Assembly (NCBI RefSeq): GCF_900111675.1
Contig: NZ_FOHO01000003.1
Coordinates: 62,001-126,000 of the forward strand
Length of the DNA stretch: 64,000 nt
DNA from: Paracoccus homiensis
GTDB lineage: Bacteria > Pseudomonadota > Alphaproteobacteria > Rhodobacterales > Rhodobacteraceae
Direction of reading: 5' to 3'
Part shown: positions 17,948-26,824 of the stretch, one piece after another
Layout of the letters: each line of letters starts with the position of its first letter
Numbering within the stretch: the stretch's first letter is position 1
Notes under the pieces: model-generated
The model's database searches: none
What the model was told of the DNA's origin: nothing
Seen by the model: only the letters and a program-made list of their open reading frames with translations
Position numbers and translations under genes: made by a program

Positions 17948-18750
17948 GCGGCACCCGTGGCGGCTTTCCAGAACAGCCGATCAAAGTTCTCGGTCGTCTG
18001 ACGTGCGAAATCGGCATAGTCCATGCCGAACAGTTCGGCCCCGACGGCGGCGGTTTTCGCCACATAGGCCGGTTCGTTGCGCTTGCCGCGATGGGGCGGC
18101 GGCGCCAGATAGGGGCTGTCGGTTTCGACAAGGATCCGATCGACGGGCGCCGTCGCGAAGATATCACGCAGATCCTTGGACCGGGGAAACGCCGCGATCC
18201 CCGACATGGACAGGTAGAATCCCAGGTCCAGTGCAGCCTTGGCCAGTTCGGCCCCCGAGCTGAAGCAGTGCATCACGCAGCTATAGGCCCCGGCGCGGAA
18301 TTCTTCGGTCAGGATGCGGGCCATGTCCTGATCGGCGTCGCGGGCATGGATGATCAGGGGCAATCGGGTCTGACGCGCGGCCTCGATATGCAAGCGCAGG
18401 CTTTCCTGCTGCTGCGCCGCGCTTTCGGCGGTATAGTGGTAATCCAGACCGGTTTCGCCGATGCCCACGAATTTGGGATGTGCGGCCAGCGCGACCAGTT
18501 CATCAACCGTCGCCATCGGTTCGTCTGCCACGCTCATCGGGTGGGTGCCGGCGGCGTAAAAGACGTTCTCATGCGTTTCGGCCAGGGCACGGACCTGCGG
18601 TTCAAGCCGCAGCTTGGTGCAGATGGTGACCATCCGGGTCACACCGGCCTCGGCGGCACGGGCGATCAGGGTGTCGTGTTCGCCATCGAAATCGGGAAAG
18701 TCCAGATGGCAATGGCTGTCGACAATCGGCGGAAGGGCCGCTTGGGTCAT
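17944..18750 (-). CDS. tatD: TatD-family metal-dependent deoxyribonuclease
   Basis: A 268-residue TIM-barrel hydrolase of the TatD/YcfH/YabD family. The metal ligands are in VDSHCHLDFPDFDG near the N-terminus, GIGETGLDY, IIHARDAD, an MHCFSS block, and ETDSPYLAPPPHRG near residue 210. Members have 3'-5' exonuclease activity and are thought to help DNA repair or turnover. It lies 3 bp downstream of holB and overlaps the MBL gene, matching the common holB-tatD order. Confidence 0.92.
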   Translation of the reverse strand: MTQAALPPIVDSHCHLDFPDFDGEHDTLIARAAEAGVTRMVTICTKLRLEPQVRALAETHENVFYAAGTHPMSVADEPMATVDELVALAAHPKFVGIGETGLDYHYTAESAAQQQESLRLHIEAARQTRLPLIIHARDADQDMARILTEEFRAGAYSCVMHCFSSGAELAKAALDLGFYLSMSGIAAFPRSKDLRDIFATAPVDRILVETDSPYLAPPPHRGKRNEPAYVAKTAAVGAELFGMDYADFARQTTENFDRLFWKAATGAA

Positions 18751-18753
18751 GGA

Positions 18754-19866
18754 TCAACCTTTGGCTGGCAGGGCGGATTGCGCCGGCGGCAGATGCGCCA
18801 GTTCGGTCAGCATATCCATCACCAGCGCGGCAGGGTCAAGGTTGACCGCCCGGCCGGCGCGGGCGCGGGCCGACAGCCGGGCCTGTGCATCGGCCCAGAC
18901 CCGCGCCGACAGATCGTCGGGCGACAGCCGCGCCAGCAGCGCGCCTTCCCCCTGCGCGGCCTGTGGCAAGGGCGCGCCCATCAGCCCGGCCCGGGCGGTG
19001 CGGGTCAGGAACCGATCCAGCAGGGTCGCTGTCAGGTCGAACGGATCGCCGTCGGCATTCGCGCGACCGGCCGCCCCATCGGCCAGCTTCGCTGCCGCCA
19101 GACGGTCCATGCGGGGCAGGGTGGCAAACAGGTCGATGATCTGCTGATAGCGGGCCAGCCCGTCCTGACCGGCAAGGCGCAGCGCCTCGCCGACCGAACC
19201 GTCGGACAGCGCGGCAAGGGGCTCGGCCTCTTCGTTTATGCCAAGATCGGCCAGCACGCGCGTCATCATCGCAGGCGGCAGCGGGTTCAGCCGCAGCGTC
19301 CGACAGCGCGACCGGATCGTCGGCAGAAGGCGCGCGGGTTGATGCGCGATCATCAGGATCAGCGTTTCGGCAGGCGGTTCTTCCAGCACCTTCAACAGCG
19401 CATTCGCGGCCGAGACGTTCATTTCGTCCGCGGCGTCGATGATCGCGACGCGGCGACCACCCTCGGCGGCCGAGAGGTGAAAGAAGGACAGAAGCTTGCG
19501 CACCTCATCGACGGTAATCTCGGCGCGCAGACGGCTGGCCTTGTCATCCCACGGGCGGCGGATCAGCTGCAGGCGCGGTTCCGACAGGGCAGCGATGCGG
19601 CGGGCGGTTGGGTCATCGGCCGCCACCGAAAGATCGTCGCTGTCGGCCCCCGACAGCAGCCAGCGCGCAATCGACCAGGCCAGCGTTGCCTTGCCCACGC
19701 CACGCGGCCCTGTAAGCAGCCAGGCATGATGCAGCCTGCCGCCGCGTGCCGCGTCGATGAAATCGCGGATCGCCGGATCATGGCCGATTACCCGGCCGGT
19801 CATCCGTGGATGCGGGGCGCCGGGAACGCGGTCGGGTTCGGGAATATCGTCGGGATCGGTCTTCAC
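18754..19866 (-). CDS. holB: DNA polymerase III subunit delta prime
   Basis: A 370-residue clamp-loader subunit of the AAA+ fold. The P-loop-like sequence GPRGVGKATLAWS lies near residues 53-65, an IIDAADEMN box near residue 140, and the sensor block IRSRCRTLRL around residue 190. The C-terminal helical domain follows. The zinc-module cysteines found in many delta-prime and tau proteins are not visible. The GTG start overlaps the tmk stop by 4 bp (GTGA). Confidence 0.9.
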   Translation of the reverse strand: MKTDPDDIPEPDRVPGAPHPRMTGRVIGHDPAIRDFIDAARGGRLHHAWLLTGPRGVGKATLAWSIARWLLSGADSDDLSVAADDPTARRIAALSEPRLQLIRRPWDDKASRLRAEITVDEVRKLLSFFHLSAAEGGRRVAIIDAADEMNVSAANALLKVLEEPPAETLILMIAHQPARLLPTIRSRCRTLRLNPLPPAMMTRVLADLGINEEAEPLAALSDGSVGEALRLAGQDGLARYQQIIDLFATLPRMDRLAAAKLADGAAGRANADGDPFDLTATLLDRFLTRTARAGLMGAPLPQAAQGEGALLARLSPDDLSARVWADAQARLSARARAGRAVNLDPAALVMDMLTELAHLPPAQSALPAKG

Positions 19867-20459
19867 AGCACAGCCCTGATCCGCGCCGCGATATCCTGCA
19901 CCGATCCGCTGCCGTCGATCAGGCGCACCCGGTCGGGATATTCCTGGGCCAATGCCCGAAAGCCAAGCGCGAGCTTTTCCTGAAATCCCAGCCCCAGGCT
20001 TTCGAACCGATCCTCGTTGCCGCCCCGTGCCTGCCCACGCGCAAGCGCGGTCGCCGGATCGATGTCGATGACGAAAGTCAGGTCGGGTTCGACCCCGATC
20101 ATCAGTTCGTGCAGGCGGTCGACCATTTCGCGCAGCGTGCCGCGTGCCGCGCCCTGATAGACGCGGGTGCTGTCGGCAAAGCGGTCGGTGATCACGGTCT
20201 GCCCGGCATCCAGCGCGGGGCGGATCGTGCGTTCAAGGTGATCGCGGCGGGCCGCGGTGAACAGCAGGCATTCGGTTTCGGCGGACCAGCGTTCGCCCGC
20301 CCCCTCGACCAGCAGGCGTCGGATTTCCTCGGCGCCGGGGCTGCCACCGGGTTCGCGGGTCAGGACGACCTGCCGACCCTGATCGCGCAGCGCCTGTGCC
20401 AATGTCCGGGCCTGCGTGGACTTGCCGCAGCCGTCTACCCCCTCGAAGCTGATGAACAT
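19863..20459 (-). CDS. tmk: thymidylate kinase
   Basis: A 198-residue dTMP kinase that makes dTDP for DNA synthesis. The P-loop FEGVDGCGKST lies at residues 4-14, the REPGGSPGAEEIR motif follows, and the DRF-type motif is DRFADSTRVYQG near residue 90. The lid segment is ARGQARGGNEDRFE. The length is typical. It lies 5 bp after dac and overlaps holB. Confidence 0.95.
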   Translation of the reverse strand: MFISFEGVDGCGKSTQARTLAQALRDQGRQVVLTREPGGSPGAEEIRRLLVEGAGERWSAETECLLFTAARRDHLERTIRPALDAGQTVITDRFADSTRVYQGAARGTLREMVDRLHELMIGVEPDLTFVIDIDPATALARGQARGGNEDRFESLGLGFQEKLALGFRALAQEYPDRVRLIDGSGSVQDIAARIRAVL

Positions 20460-20464
20460 GCCGC

Positions 20465-21613
20465 TTACAGACCCGCGGCTTCGACCGCCTTGTGGCCCAG
20501 CCGCATGACCGCGCCCTTCATGCGCCCGGCAAAACCGGCCTCAGGGACGTCCTCGGTGGCGATCAGCGGGGTGACGGCATCCTTGGCGCCGGGGACGGTC
20601 ACGACCAGTTGGCCCACACGGTCGCCCTTGGCAATCGGCGCGGGCAGGGGCGATTCGTAGACGGCCTCGACCTTGACCTGATCCTGCGCACCGGCGGGGA
20701 TCAGGACATTCGCGCCTTCGGTCGTGGTCAGGCCGACACGCGGCTGCGTGCCCAGCCAGACGGGGGCCTCGACCACGGTTTCCCCTGCGGGAACAAGCGT
20801 CTGCATGGTGAACTGCCGAAAGGCCCAGTTGACGATGCGTTCCGATTCCTCGGCGCGGGCGGTTTCGCTGTCAAGGCCGGTGATGACGAAGATCACGCGG
20901 CGGTCGTCCTGCTTGGCCGACCCGACCAGCCCGTAGCCCGCCTCTTGGGTGTGGCCGGTCTTCAGACCATCGGCGCCGATCCCCAGCCCCAGCAACGGGT
21001 TGCGGTTGAACCGGTTCGAGGGCGCACGGTTGTCGAAGGGAAATTCGGTGATCGCGAAATTCTTGTAGAGTTCGGGGAAATCCTCGACCAGATGCCGGGC
21101 AAGGACGCCCAGATCATGCGCGCTCATCCGGTGGCGCGGGTCGGGCCAGCCCGAGGCATTGGCGAAGGTCGAATTGGTCAGGCCCAGTTCCTTGCCCTTG
21201 GCGGTCATCTGGCGGGCAAAGGCATCTTCGGTACCCGACAGCCCCTCGGCCACGACCACGCAGGCGTCATTGCCCGACAGCACGATGATGCCCTTGATCA
21301 GTTCTTCGACGGTGGGGCGGTCCTGTTCGTTCAGGAACATGGTCGAGCCGCCCATCTGCCGTGCCTTCGTGGACACGGGCAGGCGCGTATCCATCTGGAC
21401 GCGCCCTTCATGCAGGGCCTCGAACAACATATAGACGGTCATCAGTTTCGACATCGACGCGGGGGGCAGCGCCTCATCCGCGTTCTTTTCCATCAGGACG
21501 GTGCCGGTGGCCACGTCATAGACCCATGCCGCCCGGGCATTGGTGTCGAATGCCTGCGCCGCCGGGGTCGTCAGACACATGATCGCGGCCAGCCGCAGCA
21601 GAAAAGCGCGCAT
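20465..21613 (-). CDS. dac: D-alanyl-D-alanine carboxypeptidase (PBP5/6 type)
   Basis: A 382-residue exported penicillin-binding protein that trims the terminal D-Ala from peptidoglycan peptides. The signal peptide ends near AAQA/FDT at residues 19-22. The active-site motifs are SMSK (within PPASMSKLM, near residue 53), SGN (VLSGNDAC) and KTG (LKTGHTQEAGYG). A C-terminal beta-rich domain and an amphipathic end (RMKGAVMRLGHKAVEAAGL) would attach it to the outer face of the inner membrane. It is the first gene of the operon running to 16185. Confidence 0.93.
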   Translation of the reverse strand: MRAFLLRLAAIMCLTTPAAQAFDTNARAAWVYDVATGTVLMEKNADEALPPASMSKLMTVYMLFEALHEGRVQMDTRLPVSTKARQMGGSTMFLNEQDRPTVEELIKGIIVLSGNDACVVVAEGLSGTEDAFARQMTAKGKELGLTNSTFANASGWPDPRHRMSAHDLGVLARHLVEDFPELYKNFAITEFPFDNRAPSNRFNRNPLLGLGIGADGLKTGHTQEAGYGLVGSAKQDDRRVIFVITGLDSETARAEESERIVNWAFRQFTMQTLVPAGETVVEAPVWLGTQPRVGLTTTEGANVLIPAGAQDQVKVEAVYESPLPAPIAKGDRVGQLVVTVPGAKDAVTPLIATEDVPEAGFAGRMKGAVMRLGHKAVEAAGL

Positions 21614-21722
21614 GAGAGTTCCTTTGCCTGTTCTTGCCCCGATGGTTACAGCAAGGGTGTTTTTCCCGCAACGCGACAGCGGCGGCAGTCATCGCGAATT
21701 TGATCGGATTGCGGCGGGTTTT

Positions 21723-22397
21723 TCAGCCCATGCCCGTCTGGCTGCCATGATGGCGTGCGCGGGCCGCATCGGCACGCCCGCTGAGATAGGCGATGATGCC
21801 CCAACTGGTGCAATAGACCAGCCCGACCGTCAGGACCAGCCAGCCCGGAAACGGCCCGATCGAGGCACGTTGCAGCAATTGTTCCGGGATCTGGATCGGG
21901 TAGGGATGGACGATCAGCTTGCCCAGATAGGCGACCGTCTGGATCAGCAGGATCCAGAAATAGTTCCGCCGGATCCGCCGCCCGATCGCGGTCCACAGGC
22001 TGACGTGATAACGGGGATGCAGGTAATCCTCGGCCAGGGTGTCCTGCCAGCATTCTTCCAGATGCAGATCGCCCTCCTTCAGCATCGGCGCCATGAAATG
22101 CAGTTCCAACCAGCGGCACCGCGCCCGCCAGACGTTGAAATAGCGATAGCGCCGCGCCTCCAGCATCAGGAAGAAGATGATCAGGATGCCCACAAGCACC
22201 AGTGGCAGCGGCGATGCCTGGGGCGAGGAAAAGGTGATCGACAGCGCAACGCCAAGGGTCACGACCGACCAGTTCGTCGTCGTGTCCAGCCGCGTCCGCC
22301 AGATGGTCGAGCGATAGACCTCGCCCCGGTACAGATGCGCGATGACACCCATCTCGGCCGCGTCCAGCTTTTTGCGGGGTTTCGTGTTCCCGTCCAT
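21723..22397 (-). CDS. DUF2270 membrane protein
   Basis: A 224-residue membrane protein of unknown function. It begins MDGNTKPRKKLDAAEMG and contains AHLYRGEVYRSTIWRTRLD, typical of DUF2270. Four hydrophobic segments are visible: about residues 44-60, 66-85, 150-172 and 188-212. I use the ATG at 22397, with GGGAGAGGG just upstream; the frame continues further 5' without support. It lies 50 bp downstream of thymidine kinase on the same strand. Confidence 0.8.
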   Translation of the reverse strand: MDGNTKPRKKLDAAEMGVIAHLYRGEVYRSTIWRTRLDTTTNWSVVTLGVALSITFSSPQASPLPLVLVGILIIFFLMLEARRYRYFNVWRARCRWLELHFMAPMLKEGDLHLEECWQDTLAEDYLHPRYHVSLWTAIGRRIRRNYFWILLIQTVAYLGKLIVHPYPIQIPEQLLQRASIGPFPGWLVLTVGLVYCTSWGIIAYLSGRADAARARHHGSQTGMG

Positions 22398-22447
22398 TTC
22401 CCTCTCCCTTCCAGCAGCTTGGCAGGGAAGGGGGGCTTCGGCAAGGC

Positions 22448-23020
22448 TCAGTTGCCGGTCGCCTCGCGCCAGTGGCGGCGGCACAGCGACACATAGGTTT
22501 CATTGCCGCCGACCTGAACCTGTGCCCCTTCGGTGATGGCGCGGCCCTGTTCGTCGCGGCGAATGACCATGGTGGCCTTGCGACCGCAATGACAGATCGT
22601 GCGGACCTCGCGCATGTCATCGGCCAACGCCAGCAGCGCGGCCGAGCCGGGAAACAGCTCGCCCCGGAAATCGACGCGCAGGCCATAGCACATGACCGGA
22701 ATGTTCAGGTCGTCCGCGACACGGGCCAATTGCCAGACCTGTTCGGCGGTCAGGAACTGCGCCTCGTCGATGAATATGCAGGCGCAGTCGCCGCCGTGAT
22801 CGCGGATCAGCGCGAACAGGTCGGTCGCGGTCTCGAAGGTCAGCGCCTCGTCGTCGATGCCGATGCGGCTGGCAATCCGGCCCGCGCCCGCGCGATTGTC
22901 CAGCGAGGCGGTCAGCAGCAGCGTCCCCATGCCACGTTCGCGGTAATTATAGGACGCCTGCAGCAGCAGCGTGCTTTTGCCCGCGTTCATGGTGGAATAG
23001 TGGAAATACAGCTTGGCCAT
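22448..23020 (-). CDS. tdk: thymidine kinase (type II)
   Basis: A 190-residue salvage enzyme that phosphorylates thymidine. The P-loop STMNAGKST lies at residues 9-17, IFIDEAQFL forms the Walker B region near residue 83, and zinc-site cysteines are seen in ICHCGRKA (near residues 142-147) with a distal Cys/His pair in SLCRRHW near the end. Length and motifs fit the homotetrameric bacterial/human TK1 class. With tmk nearby but in a separate transcript, both steps from thymidine to dTDP are encoded within 4 kb. Confidence 0.95.
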   Translation of the reverse strand: MAKLYFHYSTMNAGKSTLLLQASYNYRERGMGTLLLTASLDNRAGAGRIASRIGIDDEALTFETATDLFALIRDHGGDCACIFIDEAQFLTAEQVWQLARVADDLNIPVMCYGLRVDFRGELFPGSAALLALADDMREVRTICHCGRKATMVIRRDEQGRAITEGAQVQVGGNETYVSLCRRHWREATGN

Positions 23021-23178
23021 GACCCGGCCAGATAGCGGCAGCCCCGCCCGGCATCAAGCACCCATGGGTCGGTTGTGGCACGGCGCGTTTTGTGGCATAT
23101 TCTGCCAACGGCGGCGGTTCTGATCCCTTGGCGCGATTTCGGCGCTGCCTTTTTCTGTTTCTAAATCCGGTTTCCCTG

Positions 23179-24372
23179 ATGCGTGACCCCATGTTCCGCA
23201 TGGCCCTGTTGCTGGGCTTGCTTTCCGCCGTCGGCCCCTTCGCGGTCGACATGTATCTGCCGGCGCTGCCGCAGGTCGCCGCCGATCTGCGCACGACCGA
23301 GGCCGGGGCCGCGCTGACGCTGACATCCTATTTCATCACCTTCGGCATCGCGCAGATGGTTTATGGGCCGATGGCCGATGCCGTCGGGCGCAAGCGTCCG
23401 CTTGTCATTGGTGTGGTGGTGTTTCTGGTCGCGACCATCGCCGCCGCGCTGGCCCCGACGATCGGCTGGCTGATTGCCGCGCGTGCGGTGCAGGGCCTTG
23501 GCGCGGCCACGCTGATGGTGGTGCCGCGCGCTGTCATCCGCGACGTGGCCACCGGACCGGCCGCCGCCAAGATGATGGCCGCGATCATGATCGTCATTTC
23601 GGTATCCCCGATGCTGGCGCCGTTGACCGGTTCGATCGTGATGGCCTGGGGCAACTGGCGCGAAATCTTTGCCGTTCTGGGGGTGGCCGCGCTGATCAGC
23701 CTTGGCCTGATCCTGTTCGTGCTGCCCGAAACGCTGGACCCCGATCGTCGGCGTCCGGTGCGCCTGGCCGAGATGGCGGCCGGCGCGCGCAGGCTGCTGA
23801 CCGACAGGCGGTTCATGGGGCTGACCATGATCGGCGGCTTTGGCATCGCCAGTTTCTTCGTGTTCCTGTCCACCGCCAGCTTTGTCTATACCAGCCAGTA
23901 CGGGCTTAGCCCCACGGGCTTTTCCATCGCTTTCGCCATCAATGCGGTCGGGTTCTTTTCCGCCTCGCAACTGGCCGGTCCGCTGGCCGAGAAATTCGGG
24001 ATGGAGCGGGTGATCTCGCTGGCGATCACGGGCTTTGCCGGGCTGGCATTGATGACCACGCTGGTCGTCTGGGCCGGGGTTGATGCGCTGCCGGTGGTGA
24101 TTGCGGGCATCTTCATGGCCAATGCCTGTCTGGGTCTGGTCATGCCGACGACCATGGTGATGGCCCTTGACCCGCATCCCGATATTGCCGGGCTTGCATC
24201 CTCGCTTGGCGGCACGATCCAGATGCTGACCGGCGGGCTGATGATCGCGGTGACGGGGCCGTTCATGGATAACAGTTCGGCCACGATGGTTGCGGCGATC
24301 GCGCTATGTGCCGCGCTGGCCTGGGTGTCGGCGCTGTTGTCGCTGCCGCGCCTGCGGCTGCGGGCCGCCTGA
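23179..24372 (+). CDS. Bcr/CflA family multidrug efflux MFS transporter
   Basis: A 397-residue, 12-helix major facilitator protein of the drug:H+ antiporter-1 Bcr/CflA group. The hallmark VDMYLPALPQVAADL lies at about residues 25-39, and YGPMADAVGRKRP forms the loop 2-3 motif. I place the start at the ATG at 23179, just before the first helix; a GTG at 23092 would add 29 unusual residues, and the ribosome-binding site is weak in either case. It stands alone on the plus strand, divergent from tdk. Substrate unknown. Confidence 0.85.
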   Translation: MRDPMFRMALLLGLLSAVGPFAVDMYLPALPQVAADLRTTEAGAALTLTSYFITFGIAQMVYGPMADAVGRKRPLVIGVVVFLVATIAAALAPTIGWLIAARAVQGLGAATLMVVPRAVIRDVATGPAAAKMMAAIMIVISVSPMLAPLTGSIVMAWGNWREIFAVLGVAALISLGLILFVLPETLDPDRRRPVRLAEMAAGARRLLTDRRFMGLTMIGGFGIASFFVFLSTASFVYTSQYGLSPTGFSIAFAINAVGFFSASQLAGPLAEKFGMERVISLAITGFAGLALMTTLVVWAGVDALPVVIAGIFMANACLGLVMPTTMVMALDPHPDIAGLASSLGGTIQMLTGGLMIAVTGPFMDNSSATMVAAIALCAALAWVSALLSLPRLRLRAA

Positions 24373-24377
24373 ACGAA

Positions 24378-24406
24378 GAATGCCCGCGATCATCTCGCGG
24401 GCATTC
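24378..24406. terminator. hairpin between the convergent MFS and yceI genes
   Basis: GAATGCCCGCGA (24378-24389) pairs perfectly over 12 bp with TCGCGGGCATTC (24395-24406), loop TCATC. It sits 6 bp after the MFS stop and 25 bp beyond the yceI stop. It likely ends both transcripts, although the T-tracts are poor. Confidence 0.75.
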
Positions 24407-24430
24407 CGGGTTCCGGCAGTCAGGTCGCGA

Positions 24431-25012
24431 TCACTCGTCGCTGGCCATCGCCTCGACAGAGATCTTCACCTCGACCTCGTCGCCGACGGCGGGTGCGAAC
24501 ATGCCCAGGTTGAAGTCGCTGCGCAGCAGCGTGGTGGTCGCGTCAAAGCCCATCCAGGGCTTGTTCTGCATCGGGTGGTTGCCTTGCTGGTTCAGGGTCG
24601 TGTCCAGCACGGTTTCCTTGGTCACGCCGTTCAGCGTCAGGTCGCCGGTGATCAGCGCGGTGTTGTCGCCCGTCACCTCGATCCCGGTCGACACGAAGGT
24701 CACTTCCGGGGCGGCGGCGTCGCTGCCGAAGAAATCAGCCGACAGGAAGTGCTTGTCGCGGCCCTCGTCGCCCGTCATCAGCGAGGCGATCGGAAAGCTT
24801 GCCTCGACCGAGGAATTGGCCGGATCTTCGGCGTCAAAGGCGATCTTGCCGGTGATGCCGCTGAACATGCCGGTCGTGGTCGAGAAACCCAGATGATTGT
24901 AGTCGAACACGATCTGGCTGTGCGACGTGTCAAAATCGTAGGTCACCGGTTCGGCCAGTGCGGCGCTTGCGGCAAGGGCGAAGGCGGTGGTCAGTGCTGC
25001 GGTCTTGAACAT
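24431..25012 (-). CDS. yceI: periplasmic YceI-family lipid-binding protein
   Basis: A 193-residue exported protein of the YceI-like lipocalin fold, which binds polyisoprenoid lipids such as quinone-type molecules. The signal peptide ends near ALAE/PVT at residues 17-20. The mature protein starts with the family pattern YDFDTSHSQIVFDYNHLGFS. GGAG lies 7 bp before the ATG at 25012. It lies 98 bp downstream of the b561-YceI fusion gene and may share its transcript. This is the normal stand-alone form, unlike its neighbour. Confidence 0.9.
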   Translation of the reverse strand: MFKTAALTTAFALAASAALAEPVTYDFDTSHSQIVFDYNHLGFSTTTGMFSGITGKIAFDAEDPANSSVEASFPIASLMTGDEGRDKHFLSADFFGSDAAAPEVTFVSTGIEVTGDNTALITGDLTLNGVTKETVLDTTLNQQGNHPMQNKPWMGFDATTTLLRSDFNLGMFAPAVGDEVEVKISVEAMASDE

Positions 25013-25110
25013 GGAATTCTCCGTGGTTGCAGGGGGATAGTTCGGGGAAGGGGGGCGGGATTGCAATTGGCGACCGGCGAACAATGGCTGCGTATAGGCG
25101 CACAATCGCG

Positions 25111-26265
25111 TCAGCGTGTCGCGGTCAGATCGACCTGCAACTGCACCGGAAACCCGACCGAGGATTCGTTGTCATAGCCCTGGCCGATATTCCAGTCGCG
25201 GCGATCCATCTGTGCCTGGCCCGACATTCTGGCGGTGCCCTGGGCGATATCCAGCGTGAAGGACAAGGTGACCGGCACCTGTTGCCCCTTCAGGTCCAGC
25301 GGTCCTTCGGCGACAAAGCCGTCCCCCTCTGGGCGAATATCGGCAGAATAGGTCGCGGTCGGGTGCTGGGCCACATCAAAGAATTCGGCACCCTTCGCCT
25401 GATCGGTGACGGTGCCGATGGTCACCGAAGCCATGTTGATCGTGACATCGACATGGCCGGTGCCGCTGTCGGGATCGAATTCGATGGCGGCGGTCCAGTC
25501 CGAAAAACCGCCCTCGACCGCTGCGCCCATCTGGACGACCGAAAAGCCAAGCGTGCCGTCCTGCACCTGCCATCCGGACGCCGCCTGTTCCAAGGCGGCT
25601 GCCGGTTGCGGATCGTGATCGCGCGGGGCAATGGCAAAGGCGGTTCCGGCCGCAAAGACCGCCACCGCGGCCAGCGCGGGTCGCAGGTGACGCTGTTGCA
25701 GGGGCTTGCCCGCAGGCGCCCCGCGCAGCATCCGCGCAAGAACGCTGTCGCGGTCGATCACCGCATGTTTCAGCGCCCCGGCGACATGCAGCGCCACCGC
25801 GCCCATCAGCATCCAGGCAAAGACGTGATGCACCTGGGCCATCGCTTCGGCGAAATCGGGGGATTTCGGGACCAGTGGCAGGTTCTGCCCGAAGGGCCAC
25901 AGGATCGGCGCGAAACCTTCGGTTGCTGCATGTTCGATCCAGCCCGTCAGGGGCACCATCAGCATCGCGGCATAAAGAACCCAATGAACGGTCTCGGCCA
26001 GAAAGGTTTCGGCCCGGCGTTCGGGATGCAGCGGCGCCGGGCGCGTCTGGGTCAGCGCCCACAGGATCCGGGTCAGCGCGACGGCGAATGCCATGACCCC
26101 CAGCGTCTTGTGCAGCGAAAACAGCAGGATCTTGGTCTCCAGCGCCTCCATCGACAGACGATTCGCCAGAAGGCCAAGGCCGATATTTGTCAGGATGATC
26201 AGCGCGGTCAGCCAGTGCAGGCTGCGGGCGACGCTTCCGTAACGGTCATGGGTGTTCTGTCGCAT
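25111..26265 (-). CDS. cytochrome b561-YceI fusion protein
   Basis: A 384-residue two-domain membrane protein. Residues 1-180 are a cytochrome b561 (Ni-hydrogenase b-type) domain with four helices and candidate heme ligands His17, His52, His94, His146/147 and His160. A fifth hydrophobic segment (about 196-213) leads to a periplasmic YceI domain (about 225-384), beginning WQVQDGTLGFSVVQMG and including FDVAQHPTATYSADI. The frame is continuous, so this is a true fusion. b561 proteins pass electrons between quinone and periplasmic acceptors, and YceI binds isoprenoids, so quinone-linked redox chemistry is a reasonable inference. GGAG precedes the ATG. Confidence 0.88.
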   Translation of the reverse strand: MRQNTHDRYGSVARSLHWLTALIILTNIGLGLLANRLSMEALETKILLFSLHKTLGVMAFAVALTRILWALTQTRPAPLHPERRAETFLAETVHWVLYAAMLMVPLTGWIEHAATEGFAPILWPFGQNLPLVPKSPDFAEAMAQVHHVFAWMLMGAVALHVAGALKHAVIDRDSVLARMLRGAPAGKPLQQRHLRPALAAVAVFAAGTAFAIAPRDHDPQPAAALEQAASGWQVQDGTLGFSVVQMGAAVEGGFSDWTAAIEFDPDSGTGHVDVTINMASVTIGTVTDQAKGAEFFDVAQHPTATYSADIRPEGDGFVAEGPLDLKGQQVPVTLSFTLDIAQGTARMSGQAQMDRRDWNIGQGYDNESSVGFPVQLQVDLTATR

Positions 26266-26394
26266 GGGATCTCCGGTCGATGTCAGCCGGAAGATAGACG
26301 CGTTTGGCGCCGGGTGTGAGAGGCGCAGCCGCGCAGTTTCTGTGCGGGAATGCGCGGAACGACAGAAATGAGGGGGGAAGGTGCAGGATTCTGT

Positions 26395-26695
26395 TGCAAG
26401 GCTCCTGCGGGCCCCGCCTTACGCGGCTAAGCGCAAGGAGTTAGGTTTCGGTTACCCGAGCTGCTTACGCAGCCAGAGCGACCGGAGCACGGTTGTCGTT
26501 GGCAACTGTACATTTCGCACCGATAACGGTGGTAGCTCACCGGGACAAAGCAAACCCCTTTAGACGTTCGTCGATCCTGTTTCGGCCCCATGGTCCCCCA
26601 ACGAGGGTATCTGGTGGAGCCGCCGGGTACCGCCCCCGGGTCCGATCCGCTTATTACGAGCGCGTTTATGTCCATAGTCCGGGTTGCCCCGAACA
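26395..26695 (-). ncRNA. ssrA: transfer-messenger RNA, permuted two-piece form
   Basis: The minus strand carries both parts of tmRNA in permuted order. The acceptor piece comes first and ends with CGGCTCC-A-CCA at 26612. After a 22-nt intervening segment the coding piece begins GGGGCCG at 26589. These ends pair as a 7-bp acceptor stem with G3-U70, the alanine identity signal. The tag reading frame encodes ANDNRAPVALAA followed by TAA at about 26501-26463. A GTTCGGG-GCAA-CCCGGAC hairpin lies in the acceptor piece. The 3' limit near 26395 is approximate. tmRNA rescues stalled ribosomes and marks the products for proteolysis. The gene-free stretch from 26266 to 26394 holds nothing else I recognise. 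Confidence 0.93.
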
Positions 26696-26700
26696 GGACA

Positions 26701-26729
26701 AACATAGGTCCGACAGGGGGCGGGTGCAA
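26701..26729 (-). promoter_or_regulatory. promoter of ssrA
   Basis: On the minus strand, TTGCAC (26729-26724) and TATGTT (26706-26701) are separated by 17 bp. Transcription would begin near 26695, directly before the first helix of the acceptor piece. Confidence 0.7.
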
Positions 26730-26760
26730 GGCAGGGGCGCGGGGAAATCACTGTTCGCGC

Positions 26761-26798
26761 ATAAAGAAACCGCGCCCACCGTTTCCGGGGGCGCGGTT
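26761..26798 (-). terminator. terminator of the ect operon
   Basis: The minus-strand stem AACCGCGCCC (26798-26789) pairs with GGGCGCGGTT (26777-26768) and is followed by TCTTTAT. It lies 27 bp past the aspartate kinase stop and insulates ssrA from the ect transcript. Confidence 0.85.
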
Positions 26799-26824
26799 CT
26801 TCAGGCGTTGCGCGCGGACGGGGA

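Noticed and set aside
25111..26265. The b561-YceI fusion as a frameshift or assembly join
   Set aside because: The frame is continuous and passes through a membrane helix and linker between complete domains, with no disrupted motif at the join.
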